DNA of 64,000 nt from Sclerotinia nivalis (lineage: Eukaryota > Ascomycota > Leotiomycetes > Helotiales > Sclerotiniaceae): assembly GCA_029531795.1 (NCBI GenBank), contig JAPEIS010000001.1, positions 1,302,001 to 1,366,000 on the forward strand, in the 5' to 3' direction. How positions within the stretch are numbered: the first letter of the stretch is position 1; every line of letters starts with the position of its first letter. The notes under the pieces were generated by a model. It did not search any database, was not told where the DNA came from, and was given only the letters and a program-made list of their open reading frames with translations. A program made the translations under genes and the position numbers. Shown piece by piece: positions 35,483 through 48,566 of this stretch.

Positions 35483-37202
35483 AGGCGGTGCTGCGCATTT
35501 ATTCTCCAAAATATATTAATTGAATGAATATCATTTTTGATAAGTGGTGAGTTGATTGATGAGAGTGGATGAGAAATGAAATGAGTGGGTGAAAAGTTAA
35601 AAGATAATAATTGTGAGTAATACTGATAGATACAGCAGCAACCGTACAAGAAGTACGAGTAATAATGATGATATGGATATTGGTAGAACAAAGTGGGATG
35701 TATATTGATAAGTAGATTGATTGGTGAGGACAGCAGAGAGTTACAGATAACTGAGTGCGGCGTAGGTAACAAACGAAGAAGAGAAGAAGACAAGAGAAGA
35801 TATGGAAAGTGAAGAAGAAAGTAAAGAAGAAAGTAAAGAAGAATAATAACAGTTACATCACGTACCTAGGATATCAAAGACACAACTCGAAATGCGTTCC
35901 TGCAAACGTTTCCGAATGTTCTTGGTATATTATGTTGCGTTGCGTTGTGTTGTATTGTATTTGGTTGGTATTGTGTTGTGTATTTGCGCTTCAACTTTTC
36001 CAGCGTTCTCACTGTGACAAACACGCTTCTTGGTACTTTCGGAGGAATAGATCTTCGACGAATGAGATAATTTTGACACAATTTCCTTCAAATTCGATGA
36101 GAATGTGCGAATGGCTGATGGGATTGTCTGGAACAATCCTCTATCGTAATGGGTAATCGTGTGTGTCGGGCGTGGTATCACTGGTATGATAAAATGAATG
36201 TGGAAGAACTCCTGGGGCGGAAAGTTGACAGAGATTCTTCTCCCCCCTGGATTGATGCTTTAAAGTTTGCTTCAAGGGGACCTAGCTGGGCGGGATGGAA
36301 GTGGCACTGTGGAAGCCTTTGCCCGCCAGAGACTTTATCTTAGAAAAGTAAGTCTCCTCTAGCGAAATTGAAGAGAGACAGTTTGGATTTCCATGCGAAG
36401 AAAAAGGTTCGGGCTTGATTAGAAGTGGACAAATCTAAAACCTTCTACAAGGCGCCGGCTTGAAAATAACTCCACGCACAGATCTTCGTAGCTTTGACTT
36501 GCAAGAAGATATCAACGGTTCAACGGGGAAGAAGTCATCCAGTTGCCGAGGCTCCTCGCGATGCCGTAAAGTGAATAGCGGAGAAAATCGAAGATCGGGA
36601 ATTGTGGATGGATAGTAACGAACTTCCAAGGATGTGGGAAATTGGAAAGAAATTGAATATTTGGAAACCTTGAAGATGACGATTTGTTGGGAAAACGTGG
36701 ATAGAATCGAATTTTAATGATTAATCAAGAAACTTTCGGATTATTTGTTCATCGTAATACGATATGATATGTATGATGTGTAAGATTTTGATGTACAAAA
36801 TACGATATTATCTTTAGAATGTTGGTTCTTTCAAAGGTGTTCCCTTCGAGGGTTGGTTCTTAAGAAGAGACAGAAGGTAGTGAGTGAGTGGATGTTGTTG
36901 GGTAGATCGGATTGCTTAGGCCGTGTCTTGTTTGTTCTCTTCAAGCTACCTACCTAGTAGTTATCGCTGTTGAACCTATCCGTTCGTTTATCCGTTCGTT
37001 CCTCTTCAGCGTGGCGAATTTAATTGGACAAATTGAAATGGTGATATCGAGTTTTCGATTACGAAAGATGTCAATATTGTCTAGGTATATTTATTGCCTG
37101 AAGGATTACTCAAGGAAGAGAGACAAGGTGGTCGAGTCAAGGTCATCAGTTGATAAGGAGTGAGGGGCTGGAGTCGCTTCGTTGGTGGATGTTGTAGAGC
37201 TT

Positions 37203-37250
37203 TGGAGTAGAGCATGGAGCATGGAGCATTGAGCATGGAAGCATTGAGCA
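37203..37250. repeat. GAGCATGGA / GAGCATTGA minisatellite
   Basis: About six imperfect tandem copies of an 8-9 bp unit, GAGCATGGA or GAGCATTGA. Confidence 0.8.
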
Positions 37251-40200
37251 CAACCTTGAATCTGGCTACACTTGGGAACCCTTTGGACGTACGCGTAGTG
37301 AATCAATACAGTGCAATCAATTCCAACAAAGGTCATGTAAAGTTACACGGATATTTCCATTCTCCGGAGAGCCGGGTGTGGTTATGGATGTACATACAGG
37401 AGGGGAAGGGCTCCTGAGTACAAGACGAGGATGTATGAAAAGTTGTTAACGTACTGGTAAACTGCACTTCTATGCATGTAGGTTCCGTATACAAAGAGGG
37501 GCCATTTCGTGATATGTTGGGCAGGAAGCTTGAGGGGGATTTGAGGTTATCGATGCTTTGAATGCTCAGAACGGGTTGTGTTACAGCAGTTACAGCAGTA
37601 AGAGATATTCATTTGGAACTGATAGGAGCAACGAACTTCACTTGAAGGTGTGTAATATAATATGTACCCCATCCGCATCCTCATCCCATTGTGCCTACCT
37701 ATCTATTGCCTACTGCACACATTTTTCTAAAGGTCGAAAATCAATTTCTCTTTGTGACTTGAAGTCCCGCTGCCCTCTTCTTTGGATCATTCTCAAATTC
37801 CCAATATAGATATCCGGAGTATCCTAGAGGATCACATGGAAAGACATATTCACCACCCTCCCCTTCTGGTAATGAAGTAATCAATTTAGGTCTAGAATAT
37901 AATCCCCAGGCGTTCTTCGCCGTTTTCTACATGCTCATTGCTCATCGATGCTCCTTGTCTCTTCATCTCCAGGTTCTCATGGATTTATAGTATTAAACAG
38001 GGTTTCAAGGGGCGGGTCCCGTCTATGAAATTAATTATACCCTGTGGTTGAATATAATAAACCTTGAAGATAAAAGAGAGTGAGCAAAGAGCCAAACGAG
38101 CCAAAGCCAATTGATTTTATCATTCCTCTCATCAAATTCCTCCAATCAATTCAATTTCACAGCTTGCATTTTACAAACCTCGTCCAATTCTTTACAGCTC
38201 GGCCTTTCTCCCACCCTTCACCCAAATCCATGAACTTCTTTGGATGTCACGGAATCATTGAAGGATACTACCATGTCATTTCAATTAATCACACGCTGCT
38301 CATAATCTAAAAGTATTAATTTTCGTTTTCGTATGACGGCAAAGGGAAATCTCTTCAATTTCGATACGATTTATTGGCTTTTGTTCAAACTTCCACACGA
38401 GTGAGGTACAAAAAGCCTAAATAAAAAGGGTTTGGATTTTACATCATCTCACAACATAAAAAAGAGATGATCACGACTGATTGCGAATTTGTAAATGGAA
38501 AGTTGAATTGAACTAGAACCAACAGGTTCATAGGAAAGGAAGATCATATTAAAGTAGTAATGCATATCAAACATTCTTCTTTCATGCATTCTATCTGCAG
38601 AGTTACGGGACCTTTTAAAATCAAATGAGCCTTGGGCGGAGAATCAATTAATTCAAATTTCCACTGCGGCGGATTCTCTTGGAATGAGCCCATGTAATCT
38701 CGCATTTTCATAATATTCACAGGCATCAATCAAGATTAGAAGATTAGAAGATCAGAAGATTAGACCTAACCCTAATGAAAAGAGTGCAAGTGCCACAACA
38801 TCGCCTACTGAGTAACAAACATTATGTTGATTATGTTGAGTAGGTCCTTCTCCGGGTCTTCATCAAAATCAATTGTTTACTTTTCATAGATCATGCTACA
38901 TAAAAGTACCCCTCCACAAATCATCCACCAAAACCTATACAATCAATATGATGGCGGTGATACCCATCAAACCTTCGACTCTTACTCCGTGTCCTTCTAG
39001 CCACCGTTTTGTCTTAAGCCCTCCTTGTCAATTATTGATTTTCTGCAGAATTTTCATTCAAACTTTCGGTGTGCGAATCCTACTTCATAAGTTTGAGTCA
39101 GTTTGACTTAAATTTCCTTCACCGTCTCTATTATATATCTTCTTTCACTGCTTGATCGACTCCCTTACTTGATATGCATGAAAGAAGCCTCTACTTTTGT
39201 ACTTCTGAATCATGAGTGGCTAGAGCTCTCTGTTGTTCTGCATATTCTCCGATCTCATTCGTTAAAAGAGTCCTAGTTTTGCGAGAACCACGTTGTACAG
39301 GATCAAGCAGCGAGAACATACCCCTTGTGCCGCTTCATGTTGAGATGTACCATAAAGTACTCCATGTACAAACATTGGCTGGGACTCTTAATCTGCCTGT
39401 ACGCGGATTATCGACCTACTACTTCAAGGGAAAAGTCTTTCTCACTTGCATCGATAGCATCAATTGTCAATCTTCCATACATACAAGGCTCTTCCAAACG
39501 ATGTATAAGGCGGTCTATGCACACGTGTCGTACAACGGAAGGCCCAATATGTATGTTGAATGACGCACTGTACGGAGTAGGTCTTAGAAAGCCCTGACCA
39601 AAAAAATCCCATCCTTTTCACCCCTCCAGTTTCCTCCCAAGACATTAAAAATTCTACAATACAGAAAATCATTTTTCACATTTGCCGCAAAAAGGGAAAA
39701 TTCACAGGTTCATAGGTGGGGATGACGTTAGAAATTTATTTCTGCCCAAGAAGAAATATTTAACCTGTTGTAGCCGTTTGGGCAGTTTCTCCTTACGGGC
39801 GAAATATCTGGGTTGAAGATGGGTCATCGGATTCAAGAGGCGCATTGAGGGGCACCAAAACACAACCAATAAAAGTTATTGCGCAACTTTGGGTGCTTTT
39901 GAAGTGTCAGCCTCATGAGACATTTCCTACCACACAAATTGTACTTAAGTCTTTAGGTCAATATTTTGCTGTTTTGGGGGCCAAACAATATGATAGGTCA
40001 CACAATGGGAGGAGTGTCCTCGGATTATAGGATACCCGCGTTTCATGTCTTTTTTGACTCATCCTATCCGAAATTTTCGGAACGTGGTACTCGTTCAGCC
40101 TCAATCCGCAAATACAAATAAACGGATGGCCAGGCGAGACAAGGGAAATGGTTTGCTTTTTGTGAAGGTGGTCGAGGCAAATGGCTTATGACTCCCAAAT

Positions 40201-42440
40201 CCTTAATAAGCCTCATATCAACCAGCCATTGCCGTTGCAGCTGGGTATGGCGGAAGGAACTCTTTCACGTGTTTTCCGAATGTTTACTCTTTCGTTAGTT
40301 GATTTACTATTAATTATCACTATCACAGTTACAGTCACAATCAAAATCTAGTCAGGTGGATGTATCTGTCACCCTCCATATCAATCGGTCGAAAGGTAAA
40401 CGATTAAACTTGATTTGTGGCAGGAAGAAATGGCGGCGGGTTCCACCGGTTCAACTGAAATAATCAGGCGAGGTTCGGATTGCGGGGTGGTATCCCAAAC
40501 GAGGATATCCCGTGCTAAAGGGAATTCGCCCATGTCACGTTGTCATTGAGTCAGTGCTCATCATTGTGATCAACTCCATTGTTGAACGGGTTGGGACCGG
40601 AGTTGCTACCGGAGTGTCTGTATTCATTTCGGACATTTTCAAGGTTTGCTTCGTACAGTGACCTGATGAAGGAGGGGTATATTGCCCCTTTCGTACAGCG
40701 CCTAGATACCTGGCATTTTCTGGTACTACCAAATCATCATAATGCTGTCTAGACAGATGGCTTCTGAAAAATTTCATTGATTCGATTCGAACTGAACAGT
40801 CAAGCACTGTACTTGGTATCTCGATGAGCACCCGCTAGAGTCTTATCGTCGTTGGAGTCAGAGATCATTAAGTGTTGAGTACCAATCATCGTAACTCTTA
40901 TCCCCTTCCGATGCACAGCTTGACTTGCGAGCAAAAATGTGGTCTTTGGATCTAGACAAACTCAACTTTTAACGATGATATTAGGTGCCCAAGCTTGCGT
41001 ACGCAGGTTACCTAGGAAGAACATCATCGCATTGTGGAACACCGGAGCGGCAAATCTCCCAAACGTACAATAGGTTTCTCGTTTGCCACTTTTTCATGGA
41101 TTTCATTTCATGGTAGCCCCGGGTTAGATGCGATCACAGGGCGACGAAAAAATAGATTTGGGAGCCCCAATAGTTATTTGCCATTTTCCATGGAGTGGCG
41201 GTGCATTGTATCTAGATATATTTGTCACCATGGTGCGAATGAGTGGTAATAGTGACTCAGAGCTGAAAGGTTCCATTCGTCACCATCGGCCACCCGTGGC
41301 AAGTTTGCCACTATCATAAATCTGATCTGGTTTGATGTCCTCGATAGGTACGCCTCCACCAGGATATGAACTACATGCCATGATTCTTTTGGACTGAGCT
41401 CGACAGAAGATATGATACTGAAACGGAAAGGCCAAGGACTCAAACTTTCAAGTAAAGACCACTTAACAACGCCTAAAGATTAGGTAGAAATCTTTCCCAC
41501 TGTCATTTTTTTCAACCCTCTATTGCTCAACACGAAAGATAGAGACCACAAATCCATATCAAAGCATGATTTCCCACCTAGCTCTAGTACGAGCCAGGCA
41601 CACGGAAGCATACTCAAGGAGCCAAGCCCTATCAACGAAACATAATTCAAGTATTTGAAAATATTAATTAAATACCACTTCCCAAATAAGCTAGCGCAAA
41701 ATATACATCTTTAGCGCCACCCACCAACCAACGCCACTTTTCGCCTCACATCTATTTCCTTCATGTTTACACAACCAAAACTTGAGGCAAGACGTTATAT
41801 TCCATCTATAAGTTATTCCTATCGAATCAGGAATAGGAAGAAAGCAAATCCAAGGCGCGGAGAAAGTAAAAACGGGGTTTTCAGCTAGGATTTTATGTGA
41901 TGGATGACGAGGCTCGAGGCTTGAGTTAGTCTTGATGCGTGGTATTGAGTGAGTGAGTCATGGTTATTCCTTGCGGGTGGTTGGGTGGTTATGATACTTT
42001 AGTCGCATTTTATATTCATATAAGGGCGATTATTTTATAAATGGTAGGGGATGAGTGATGTTGTAGTTAGTGTAGGGAGGTATTTGTGGATAGTTGAATG
42101 ATGATAAAAGGCGATGAAGGGCGGTGAAGGGCGCGGCTAACGACACCTTTGATTGGGCTGCGTTAAAAACACTTTTACTACCCAATTACCGTGAGATAGG
42201 CAATAATATTGAGTAGAGTCCTAAACAAAGTGGCGAGGCTAAGGTAGGGAGAAAGGACTAGGCTGGCGAAATCAAGTCCTATCCAGCCAGTCCAACTCAA
42301 ATTCTCAACTCACATCAAATTACAAGGCAAAGGAACCCCCCCCCAACAAAGTCATAACTCGCAGGACAGAGATTAATGAAAGGTACTAATATTACAATTT
42401 AATCCAATTTTAAGTCCAAATCCAAAAACTACCTAGTTAT

Positions 42441-42514
42441 CCTTCCTTTCTTCCTTCTCTTCCTTCTCTCCTTCTCTCCTTCTCTCCTTCTCTCCTTCTC
42501 TCCTTCTCTTCCTT
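42441..42514. repeat. Pyrimidine tract (CCTTCTCT)n
   Basis: About 74 bp of nearly pure C/T on the plus strand made of CCTTCTCT-like octamers. It lies about 0.5 kb downstream of the stop codon of the SmgGDS-like gene. Confidence 0.9.
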
Positions 42515-43032
42515 CACCATATCATTCAATCAAATCAAATCAAATGAATCACACAATTATAAGTTAATATCTCTCCTCTATTCTTTCTCTCTCCTTTTTT
42601 GATATTAAAATGATTATTGAATTAAAATTTCTATCTTTGTCGATTCTTCTAATGAATAGAGATATTATATCGTTGTTTTTTAAGCTATTAAATTATACAA
42701 GTTTTATCTCGTATTAATTTATATATAGAGGCGTATGAATCTTTTAATTTTTTATAACGCTATTTTAGAAAGGGTTGTAAGATTAGATGAGGATGAGGAT
42801 CAAATCGAGCTATTAGGTATAAATTATATGCTTAGAATGAAAGGAGATATAGTCGTGCAATAGTGAACCGCTTGTACTATCTATTATTCATGTATCAATA
42901 AAAAATAATTACCAAAAATACCACTATGAAGCTATCTGTCCTTTCTATCAAATAATCACCTCAAAACCCTCCATGCACGACTATCTATCTAAACGTATAA
43001 CTCCCTTCCACTGGCCCGTCCTATTCCCTTCT

Positions 43033-45595
43033 CTAAGAAATCTCACGAATACTCTCCATGGCGACCTCCCGTAAATTCATCTCTGTCCCCTTATCATCCG
43101 GCTCTCTCCACCCCCCAGATCCACCCTCTTCCTTCGCCTCCCTGTAAGTCATCACCAACTCCCCACCTCCTTTCAACAAATCCTCAAAGAGCGTGCGCCT
43201 CATGACTGCCATTTCGCTGCCTCGATTCTTCAATAACTCACTGACGAGCACCAGGGCATTTTCCCGATCAATACGTGCCATCTCTGCCGTTTGTGCATGC
43301 GGCTGCACAGACTCCGGCTCCGGAGTTTGAGGTTCCATACTTAGGGTGTCGGTATCGGTTTGCGGGGCTGGCAAAAGAGTGTTGGTTGCGGGAGCGGGTT
43401 TATATTCTAAGAGTGGTTTGCCGGTGAGCATTTCGACGAGAGGTTGGAAAACGGTAACATCCTGCGTCATATCACTGATGCATTGCGCACTATCTGGATA
43501 TCTAGCCATAAGTGCAAAAACAAACCATCCTTCGCTTCTGACAATCGGCCATTTAGTCTGGGAGACCATGAAACTCAAGGGTCGTCCAATATCAGGATGG
43601 CGAAGTAGAAATTTTCTTCGAGTTTCGTTTAGTTCTTCGGCTGGTCGACCTTTATAAGCTGTGAAGACCCGGCATACGGCGGTAATTAGACGGGAGATTT
43701 CCATTTTGATTGGCTCTACGTCAGTGCGATCGAACAAGGCGATTAACAGAGAAAGGTTTGAACGTTCATGAGCTGGTGAATCCTCATCTGTTGAAAGACG
43801 TGCGCAGACTCGGCTGACATTTTCGATGGAACCATTGACAAGTTGGCGAGTGAGAGATATGGATGATAATTGAATTGGTTGTAGGATATCAAGAAGCCAT
43901 AGTCTAGGAAGTACTTCGAAAATACCGGAGCTTCCCAACACTTCTTTGTTCTTCATAGGCAAAGCTAAATTTTTGAGAAACCCAAGGGCCGCATGGAGTA
44001 ATTGTGAATCGTTAACGTCCTTGAGTATTGAGATCAGGGGCGTATGTACCCGAGCTGTGTGTACAAAAAGCTCACAAGCTTCATCATTACGAGCAAGATT
44101 ACCTAACATTATACAAGCACAAACTTGTAATTGAACTTGTTCACTTGATAACCATCGGCGGAGAGAAGAAGAGAATGGCGATACAACTGGGCATGCCTCC
44201 TTGAACTCCGGTAAAGCTGAAATATCGGACAAAGCCGAATTTAGATTGATACGCATCTGCGACAACGCCTTTCCATCGTCCTCGTGCGTTGTAGAAGAAC
44301 CGATTGATGGATGAGAATCAAACCGTGTGTATGAATCAACGAGGACTGCTAGAGCGGTATCGAGCGCCTGTGGGGTTTTGACCAAAGTTTTCTGGAATTT
44401 TTCGTGTCCTAGATATGCCACAGCGGTGTTCACAAGAGCAATGTAATCTTCCATATCCACTGGATCTTCACGATCTGAAGCCAACTTCAAAAGAACAATA
44501 GGAGTATTATCCGGTGCCATATCTGGCTCACAAGCTTGATTTGGTCAGCCTCAACACTAGAATCGATTGAATATCAAACATACGTTGTTGGATGAGCAAA
44601 TCAAGCAATTTACATATGTATCCGAGGAAATGTACGCTGTCTTTGAATCGGGGACTCGCAATTAGTGTAATGAGTTCCTTGCTTAAATATGAACTAGATG
44701 CCTGTTGTTGAGCAGGGACTGGGCGGAGTCAGTAGTTGGTCATTAATTTTGAGCTTCAATTGTACTAACCATAATCGACGCAAACATTAAAGAGAACTGG
44801 TATTGCAAAGGCGAGCAAATTGGTATCCGATAACTGAGTAATGATCAAGGGAACATAGTTTGACACTACAACACGCGCCCTATTCTCATCTATCTCAACA
44901 TTAGTATTGTGGAATTATACGACAAGATTTAGCTTACCTGTATCTGCACATGAGTTTCCCACTAACCGTAATATTTGAAGTTTGAGAGCGTGGCGCAAAG
45001 TATGTGCACTCAATAACTCGAGGAAGAAATTCAAAATGCCGGAGTCTCCAAGAGGAACTCGCCATTTAGCTATTTCCGAATTAGAACGATGTTAGATCAC
45101 TAAATGCAATTTTCAAAAATGCTTGATCATTTCACAGTAGCCACTTGGCCACCCACGTGAGACCGAGAACTTTCACATGTCGGGATGTTTTTGCGACTCA
45201 AAATCTAACTCACGATCTCTACTACAGTCCGCCAGTTTCTCCGCAGCTTCATTGATTGATATCGAATCTTGCCACCATAAGTGCGCCAAAATCCCCAGTG
45301 CCCCCTTTAATCTTTCTGTCCTCCTCTCCCTATCTTCCACATCCACCACCTCTTCAGCATCATCATCCATATCCACATCCTCCACCCTTCCAGCTTGCCC
45401 CTCTAGCTTTAAGATATCCGCAATAGACGCCGACATATTTCTCTGCTCCTCCTCATTCAACTTCTTATACTCCTTCCCGTCTTCAAACGGCGGGAGAGGA
45501 ACCGTTGTATTTGAATTCCCATCCAACAAATTCATCGAATCAATAGCTGACATCGCATTCGTAGAATGCCCGCCAGTATTTACTCTGCTCTCCAT
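43033..45595 (-). CDS. Armadillo-type protein resembling SmgGDS/Rap1GDS1, 752 aa
   Basis: Five exons on the minus strand: 45595-45214, 45069-44938, 44889-44770, 44718-44584, 44522-43033; all introns are phase 1 and the sum is 2,259 bp. The start MESRVNTGGH at 45595 is preferred; an in-frame ATG at 45682 would add 29 residues and cannot be excluded. After an acidic N-terminal segment (DVDMDDDAEEVVDVED) the chain is a helical-repeat protein with armadillo-like units, for example LQVCACIMLGNLARNDEACE and LLHAALGFLKNLALP. It ends in an acidic/Pro-rich insert and a short helical tail. Known family role: SmgGDS acts as a chaperone and weak exchange factor for prenylated or polybasic Ras/Rho/Rap GTPases. 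The fold is clear; the SmgGDS assignment is by resemblance. Confidence 0.7.
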
Positions 45596-46943
45596 GATTG
45601 CAATCTTACAGACTTGTGAAAGCAACTCTGAGGGGTTGGGTACGTAGAGCCAAGAAATAATGCGCCACAAACTCGTTCGCAATCAGATACCAATAGAGGC
45701 AATCAAGTGGTACAGTAGGACGATATGCAAAAGGTTTGAATGCAAAGGTCAAGGATACTAGTGGGAAAAAGTGGGCGACAAGGAAGATGGCAAATACTTT
45801 ATTTCGACGTGTCAGAAATAAGAGTATCTATCCAGTAAATGTGTGATTTGATTTATCAATCTAGAATCAAATACAATGATAACTCTATAAAATATTTTAA
45901 GAGTCGAAATTGTTATAATTTGATTAAGACATGAAAAGGAGATGGAATGGATTTGGATTGCTGACAAAAAGAATTAATATTCACCAGCTCCATCTGATTG
46001 GTGTGGAGTGTGGATCCAACTATTTATCACCAAAGAATATCTACGGTATCATAATCAATCATTGATATCAATGCACCATTCATTATATACACCTATTCCC
46101 AACCTCAACAATCAATAACTTTAATTACTCGAATCATAATACCCCTGCATAGATTTCGAAATCAAGAAAACTGTAAAGCTATCCTAGTAAAATCCATAAA
46201 GTCATCGAATCAAGTTTTGCATTGAATAGTCTTATTATTAAGGTTATATCTATCTATTTTAAAACCCGTATGTGTATTGAACATCAATACAAGCTTCAGA
46301 CCGTTTGTCCACAGGATAATTAGACATACAGCACGAACATGTTCTAGGGAAAGGTTGGGGATATGTTGGCGCGTACTATCCCTTGACATTTGGAACAGAA
46401 GGCAGCAGTATTACATGTCCAGGTGTAAGGGGTCAGCCTGGAATAGGAATAGCTAGTAGGTGCACGCCATCAAGTTGGAGTCACTTAGAAGTCAGACGTT
46501 CTTTTAAAGGCATTGATTTAATCAATATCTATATATTGGCTTGGTAAATGTTCGCTAAAATTCTCCTTGCTTTACCCAAAAACTTCGACTCATTGCCAAA
46601 ATACGCTTGTTAATTGCTCGATAGGTGAATGTTTGCTTTCATACCCCTTAACAAATCAAAACTGAACCTTTCTGCTGATGGATAATGCTTCTGAGCCATC
46701 CATAATTTTCTACACGCTTACGCTCCTCAGCAATAATGAAAGAAGGACATATATGAGGTAGATAGAATATATTGGCTTATTAGTATAGATCATGATGATA
46801 CATTAGTCTTCCCTTTGACACGGTCTTTAGAAAAGTATGATGTGACTGGGTGATGAGAATGCCGTACAAAGTTTCTGTCGTAGCTGAACTTGTCAAGAAA
46901 CAAATGACTTCCCACGAAACGGTGAATTTCGAGGAATTAGTCC
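45596..46943. other. Intergenic, no feature seen
   Basis: AT-rich sequence between two minus-strand genes: upstream flank of the SmgGDS-like gene and downstream flank of the coiled-coil gene. The first 87 bp could be coding if the alternative start at 45682 is used. No RNA gene or repeat recognised. Confidence 0.55.
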
Positions 46944-48566
46944 TTAGACTCGGGGTGCGGAGTAACCGATACCGAGGCCAATAGGCTCAGTGGCTCTCGG
47001 TTTCTTGTTCGAATGATTAATGCCATAATGATCATCGCGTTTCCTCTTCTCTGTCACCGGCTTAGTGACAGTTGCCCAAATCTTGGATTGTAAAAGTTCA
47101 CTCTTTGCTGTAACAGGATTTGGAGTGTTGTTTCTCGAAGCTGCAACCTCGAACGATTCACGAGGATCAGCACGGAGCATTTCATTTGCACTTTGAGCCG
47201 CTCGGCTTTCTTGAATTTCTTCATGTTCTCCATGTCCACGTCCACGTCCTTCGAACCCAGAATGACTAAACTCCTCAACATCCTCAGCTGAAATAGTGCT
47301 GTCGCGGCTTTCACGTCGACGTGCGCGAGGTGGGATATTCAAGGCGCGGGTGGTGTAAGCTGATCGAGAGGCACTATGTGGGATGAATTGTGCAGAAGGA
47401 AGGAGTGTTGAATTGGCAGTGCCTGGGCGAGCCGAAGGAGGTGTGGTAGGCAACGAAGACAGGGATTGAACGCCACGATTGTGCCTATTAATCGGGGTGC
47501 GTGGAACAGCACGCTGACCGATGAGAGGCGTGGACGGCGCACTATTATTTTCCTGGTGAGCAGCAGCTAAGAGAGCAGCAAATCCAGGTTCTTGACCATG
47601 TTCGCGAGATTCACGGATTGAACCTCCGGTTACGGGAGTCTGATGTGGTGTTTGGCGATATTGCTGCGGAGTAGCTGGGTAACTATTAGTCGATAGCTTC
47701 GGTGTCGAAACATGAAACATGCGACCAGGGCTACGCATATTGTTGACGTGCTCTCTATTCTCGCGGATACGCTGCGTGAGACGATCATTTGCATCTTTAG
47801 CAGCCTCCAATTGATCCTCCTTTGTCTCTATTACTTTCTTGGCTCTTTCAAGTCGACGTTTAATAGTTTTATTCTCTGTCTCCAGGCTCTTGCAAATGTT
47901 TTTGAGCTTTGAAACGTACTCTGGACTTGGTGCATGGGGATCAGCTCTTCCCTGGTACGCAAGCTTCAAGACTTGGACTTCCCGACGAGTCAGTTCATGT
48001 TCTGCTTCCAAATGCTTAATAGCTTCTTCGGACTCCAAGGTCAGAAGCGTATTTTGCAATTTGTAATGTGCCTGTTCCATGCAAGATTCTCGAAGTGCGT
48101 TGTCCAGCTTGCTATTATCGGCAATCAACCTCTGTATCATTTCTGTCTTTTCTTCTGTAGAAGCGTCGGCAATCTCCTGAGCAGTCGGTGGTCGAGTGAT
48201 ACCGGGAATAGAAGCTGCTTTGATTCCATTCAAGTCTGCGGTAAGTGGGGATCCGAGGCCAGATGGTGATGTTGTTGCAGTTCTTTGAATTGGGATCGAT
48301 TGACAAATGTTTGACATCTCAAATGATGGTGGAGGGGTCGTTGATGACGATATGTGGTCTCCAAGTACGTTATTCCTCAAAATATCCCCTAAAGAGACAT
48401 CTGAACCAGCTTCTCTAACATCTCCTTGTGAGTTGCTAGCTAACATGAGGGACGTCGAAGGTGGGCGACCCGGACCTTCATCTTGAGAAGAGGCAGTACT
48501 TTGAGTGAAGATGGCAGGTCCATCGGGTGGAGTTGACGTATCGTCGCATAAGCTAGGGGGAGCCAT
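46944..48566 (-). CDS. Coiled-coil protein with C-terminal basic NLS-like patch, unknown function, 540 aa
   Basis: Single exon starting MAPPSLCDDTST. Residues 1-130 are Ser/Thr/Pro-rich and probably disordered. About 136-200 and 215-278 form two coiled-coil segments (ADASTEEKTEMIQRL... and EYVSKLKNICKSLETENK...) separated by a short loop. Residues 280-480 are again low-complexity with several TPxxP and SP/TP sites. Near residue 508 there is a Lys/Arg-rich patch (EKRKRDDHYG...NKKPRA), a plausible bipartite nuclear localisation signal, followed by the C-terminus GLGIGYSAPRV. Coiled coils plus SP/TP sites suit a nuclear or spindle/chromatin scaffold, but I cannot name a family. It is transcribed away from the LRR gene at 49729 and shares a 1.2-kb divergent upstream region with it. 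Confidence 0.8.
   Translation of the reverse strand: MAPPSLCDDTSTPPDGPAIFTQSTASSQDEGPGRPPSTSLMLASNSQGDVREAGSDVSLGDILRNNVLGDHISSSTTPPPSFEMSNICQSIPIQRTATTSPSGLGSPLTADLNGIKAASIPGITRPPTAQEIADASTEEKTEMIQRLIADNSKLDNALRESCMEQAHYKLQNTLLTLESEEAIKHLEAEHELTRREVQVLKLAYQGRADPHAPSPEYVSKLKNICKSLETENKTIKRRLERAKKVIETKEDQLEAAKDANDRLTQRIRENREHVNNMRSPGRMFHVSTPKLSTNSYPATPQQYRQTPHQTPVTGGSIRESREHGQEPGFAALLAAAHQENNSAPSTPLIGQRAVPRTPINRHNRGVQSLSSLPTTPPSARPGTANSTLLPSAQFIPHSASRSAYTTRALNIPPRARRRESRDSTISAEDVEEFSHSGFEGRGRGHGEHEEIQESRAAQSANEMLRADPRESFEVAASRNNTPNPVTAKSELLQSKIWATVTKPVTEKRKRDDHYGINHSNKKPRATEPIGLGIGYSAPRV

Larger units (their letters stand above)
34461..43032. other. 8.6-kb stretch with no recognisable gene
   Basis: I looked for conserved domains and splice-linked frames on both strands and found none. 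Frames are under 120 codons, biased in composition and overlap one another. The stretch contains several simple repeats and minisatellites (35133-35181, 35455-35482, 37203-37250, 38730-38765, 42441-42514) and an AT-rich patch at about 42600-42760. It could include the long upstream region of the gene starting at 34460, non-coding transcripts, or degraded repeats. Confidence 0.55.

Noticed and set aside
38765..38775. Telomere-like CCTAACCCTAA
   Set aside because: Fewer than two full repeats, next to an AGATTAGA simple repeat; expected by chance.
39216..39563. 115-codon plus-strand frame
   Set aside because: No signal peptide, domain or orthologue signature that I can recognise, and a similar frame overlaps it in another phase.
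40535..40831. 98-codon minus-strand frame in the gene-free stretch
   Set aside because: Ordinary composition but no recognisable motif, signal peptide or splice context; not enough to call a gene.
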